This document shows, piece after piece, positions 61,799 through 64,000 of a stretch of 64,000 nucleotides of DNA. The position numbers were made by a program, and so were the translations under genes. Within the stretch, counting starts at the first letter, position 1. Each line of letters opens with the position of its first letter. This DNA is from Ralstonia pickettii. GTDB lineage: Bacteria; Pseudomonadota; Gammaproteobacteria; Burkholderiales; Burkholderiaceae. The stretch lies in the NCBI RefSeq assembly GCF_030582395.1, contig NZ_CP104382.1, positions 310,001-374,000 on the forward strand, read 5' to 3'. The notes beneath the pieces were generated by a model, which ran no database searches, was not told the DNA's origin, and saw nothing but the letters and a program-made list of their open reading frames with translations.

Positions 61799-61825
61799 CC
61801 ACACAGTACAAACCGGGAGCGGACC

Positions 61826-62773
61826 ATGAGCAAGTCCAGCACGCCGACCTTCATTGTCATTCGGCGCAACAAGAAAGGCGGACACGGCCACCACGGTGGC
61901 GCGTGGAAGATCGCCTACGCCGATTTCGTGACCGCCATGATGGCGTTCTTCCTGCTGATGTGGCTGCTCAGCTCGGTGACGAAGGCTGAGCTGTCGTCGG
62001 TCGAAACGTATTTCCGCACGCCGCTGAAGGTGGCGCTGTTCGGTGGCGCCGGTTCGGGCGACCAGTCGAGCATCCTGCAGGGCAGCCCGGCGCTCAAGCA
62101 GAACATGCCGCAGCCGAACCCGAGCCCGAGCCCGACCGTCCAGCGCCAGCGCAACATCCGCGATGAATCGGACGATGCGGCGCTGAACAAGCTCAAGCAG
62201 AAGATTGCCGAGATGGTCGAGACGAACCCGGTCATGAGCCAGTTCAAGCACCAGTTGCTGATCGACATGACCACCGAAGGCCTGCGCATCCAGATCGTCG
62301 ACCAGCAGAATCGTCCGATGTTTGCCAACGCCAGCGCAGAGGTGCAGCCGTACATGCGCACGATCCTGCGCGAGCTCGGTTCGGCACTGAACGACGTGCC
62401 CAACCCGATCAGCCTGTCGGGCCACACCGACGCCACGCAGTACGCCACGCAGCATGGATACAGCAATTGGGAATTGTCGGCCGACCGTGCCAACGCATCG
62501 CGACGCGAACTGGTGGCGGGCGGCATGAAGCCCGAGAAGGTCAGCCGCGTGGTCGGCCTGGAGGCATCGGTGCCACTGGACAAGACGAACATCTACAACC
62601 CGATCAATCGCCGCATCAGCATCGTCGTGCTCAACGCGCGCGCAGCTGAAGCCGTGCGCTCGGGTGGGGTCGAGCCGGTGGCCGACCTGCGCAATGACGG
62701 CAAAGACACGCTGACCGACGCCGCTGCACGTGCCACAGGTGTGGCCGATGCGGTAAGCGCGGCCAAGCCATAA
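61826..62773 (+). CDS. motB: Flagellar motor stator protein MotB
   Basis: 315 residues. The N-terminal TM segment AWKIAYADFVTAMMAFFLLM carries the proton-binding Asp (YADF). A Pro/Gln-rich plug and linker follow. The OmpA-like peptidoglycan-binding domain (about 150-275) has ISLSGHTDATQYATQHGYSN and WELSADRANASRRELVAGGM. It anchors the stator to the cell wall and conducts protons with MotA. CGGGAGCGG precedes the ATG. Confidence 0.96.
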   Translation: MSKSSTPTFIVIRRNKKGGHGHHGGAWKIAYADFVTAMMAFFLLMWLLSSVTKAELSSVETYFRTPLKVALFGGAGSGDQSSILQGSPALKQNMPQPNPSPSPTVQRQRNIRDESDDAALNKLKQKIAEMVETNPVMSQFKHQLLIDMTTEGLRIQIVDQQNRPMFANASAEVQPYMRTILRELGSALNDVPNPISLSGHTDATQYATQHGYSNWELSADRANASRRELVAGGMKPEKVSRVVGLEASVPLDKTNIYNPINRRISIVVLNARAAEAVRSGGVEPVADLRNDGKDTLTDAAARATGVADAVSAAKP

Positions 62774-62797
62774 AGAGCGCCGAGGGGGAAACAGTCA

Positions 62798-63211
62798 ATG
62801 AGCGAGAAACACATCCTGGTGGTGGACGATTCCACGTCGATCCGCCGCATGATTGCCGCGTGCCTGCGCGAGTGCGGCTTTGCCGTGACGGAAGCCGGTG
62901 ACGGCACCGCCGCGCTGGAAGCCGCGCGCGCACTGGCCCAGGGCAGCCACCACCTTGTGATTACCGACCAGGTGATGCCGTCGATGGACGGCCTGACCCT
63001 CATCCGCGCCCTGCGCACGTTGCCGGCCTACGCCGACACCCCGATCCTCATGCTGACCACCGAGGCAGACAGCACGATCCGCGACCAGGCACGCGCTGCT
63101 GGTGCGACGGGCTTCCTGCCCAAGCCGTTCGACCCTGACGGGCTGACGGATTCGGTGATGCAGCTGCTCGAATGGCACGCGCAGACCCACGGGTCTGCAT
63201 CGACGCATTAA
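62798..63211 (+). CDS. CheY-like chemotaxis response regulator
   Basis: 137 residues, single REC domain. HILVVDDSTSIRRM carries the acidic pair, LVITDQVMPSMDG the phosphorylated Asp, LMLTTEAD the Thr and FLPKPFD the Lys of the switch. It has a short C-terminal extension compared with CheY. It is placed between motB and cheA in the mot-che cluster. It could relay the CheA signal to the motor or be a CheY1-type phosphate sink; sequence alone does not decide. Confidence 0.92.
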   Translation: MSEKHILVVDDSTSIRRMIAACLRECGFAVTEAGDGTAALEAARALAQGSHHLVITDQVMPSMDGLTLIRALRTLPAYADTPILMLTTEADSTIRDQARAAGATGFLPKPFDPDGLTDSVMQLLEWHAQTHGSASTH

Positions 63212-63229
63212 ACGACCGAGACGACAGAT

Positions 63230-64000
63230 ATGAACCTCGACCTTAGCCAGTTTTTCGGCGCCTTTTTCGAAGAGGCGGAAGAGCTGCTCGTCGACATGGA
63301 GCGGCTGCTGCTCAACCTCGATGTCGCCAATCCTTCTTCTGATGATCTGAACGCCATCTTCCGCTGCGCGCACTCCATCAAGGGTGGTGCTGCGACGTTC
63401 GGGTTCACACACATGACGGAACTCACGCATGTGGCTGAATCGATTCTGGACCGCGCTCGCACCGGTACCCTGCAGCTGCGCGAAAACATGGTGGATGCCT
63501 TCCTGGAAACGAAAGACGTGTTGAAAAGCCAACTTGATGCCTACCGGCAAGAGCACCCTATCGATACGGCCACGCTCGAATACATGGTGGCCAAGCTCAA
63601 CAGCCTGACCGCCGAGGACGGCGCCCCTGTTGCCGCCGCGCCGGCAGCTGCGGCGCCCGTGGCGACGCCCGAACCGGTGGCTGCGCCCCAGCCTGAGCCG
63701 GTGGTGGTCGAGGTGGCTGCGGCCGAAGCCGTGGGCGACATCGAAGGCGGTCTGGACATCAAGCTCATCGACGTCTCGAACGAAGACTGCGAGCTGATCG
63801 TCACCGAACTCAAGCACCTGGGCACCGTGCTGCGCCACGCGCGCACCGGTCGCAACAGCGACATCGTGCTGCAGAGCACCTGCACCGCCGACGACATCAT
63901 CGCGGTGAGCTGCTTCATCATCGATGCCGACCAGATCGTCATCACGCCGCACGTCGGTGGCGCGGCGCCGGCCGCTGAGGCCGCTGCGCCGGTGGTGGCT
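63230..64000 (+). CDS. cheA: Chemotaxis histidine kinase CheA, 3' truncated by window edge
   Basis: 257 residues visible. The N-terminal HPt (P1) domain has FFEEAEELLVDMERLLLNLD and the phospho-accepting His in RCAHSIKGGAATFGFTHMTE. An Ala/Pro/Val-rich linker follows, then a P2-type region (GGLDIKLIDVSNEDCELIV). The kinase core (P3-P5) lies beyond base 64000. It phosphorylates CheY in response to chemoreceptors. ATG at 63230 is 18 bp after the CheY-like stop. Confidence 0.95.
   Translation, partial: MNLDLSQFFGAFFEEAEELLVDMERLLLNLDVANPSSDDLNAIFRCAHSIKGGAATFGFTHMTELTHVAESILDRARTGTLQLRENMVDAFLETKDVLKSQLDAYRQEHPIDTATLEYMVAKLNSLTAEDGAPVAAAPAAAAPVATPEPVAAPQPEPVVVEVAAAEAVGDIEGGLDIKLIDVSNEDCELIVTELKHLGTVLRHARTGRNSDIVLQSTCTADDIIAVSCFIIDADQIVITPHVGGAAPAAEAAAPVVA

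Overview
The window is GC-rich chromosomal DNA of a betaproteobacterium, most likely Ralstonia (R. pickettii group). The main support is a copper nitrite reductase with a C-terminal cytochrome c domain, a three-domain architecture known from R. pickettii. A quinol-type nitric oxide reductase, a FlhDC-headed motility cluster, and many LysR, AraC, IclR and GntR regulators paired with small metabolic operons agree with this. I see no rRNA, tRNA, insertion sequence, prophage or CRISPR array. The gene set looks like an accessory, metabolically flexible replicon. The genus call is an inference from protein features, not from a database match.

Layout. 1-8.4 kb: 3' end of a metal-dependent amidohydrolase, an O-acetylhomoserine sulfhydrylase, a secreted protein, an amino acid permease, a large lipoprotein hydrolase and a membrane diguanylate cyclase. 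8.7-17.9 kb: a small acidic protein; the mprF-acvB pair that makes and probably degrades lysyl-phosphatidylglycerol; an AraC regulator divergent from an NmrA-like oxidoreductase; a SulP transporter; a DUF3761 protein. 18-26.2 kb: LysR with SDR and alpha/beta hydrolase; a YheO/DauR-type regulator in one operon with a hydroxyaspartate/serine/threonine dehydratase and a RidA deaminase; a YcgR-like PilZ protein; LysR divergent from a PACE efflux pump; a LuxR-type regulator. 26.2-31.3 kb, minus strand: DUF1059, DUF3455 and DUF488 proteins, and a GntR-ATPase-permease-binding protein ABC operon that carries an intergenic repeat element.

31.4-37.2 kb is a denitrification island. A norB-type qNOR with a DUF2249 protein is divergent from nirK-nirV-SCO. 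The shared control region contains an NsrR-like box and FNR/DNR-like boxes. 37.3-47.3 kb holds LysR plus an AEC transporter, a cupin/hydrolase operon, a tiny secreted repeat protein behind helically phased DNA boxes, a CoA-transferase/HCCA-isomerase/Crp operon, and a Kef-type antiporter preceded by a CCCTTT microsatellite. 47.3-51.7 kb carries poorly known proteins, a 32-residue membrane peptide, and a FlxA-like protein with a clear sigma-28 promoter.

51.9-58.4 kb is a compact, apparently undescribed catabolic unit: an ABC importer, an IclR regulator, a class III CoA-transferase, a short citrate-synthase-like lyase and an SMP-30 lactonase. 58.4-64 kb is the motility region: an 860-bp non-coding region filled with TCCTACA/TGTAGGA boxes, flhD-flhC, tandem terminators, then a sigma-28 promoter and motA, motB, a CheY-like regulator and the start of cheA.
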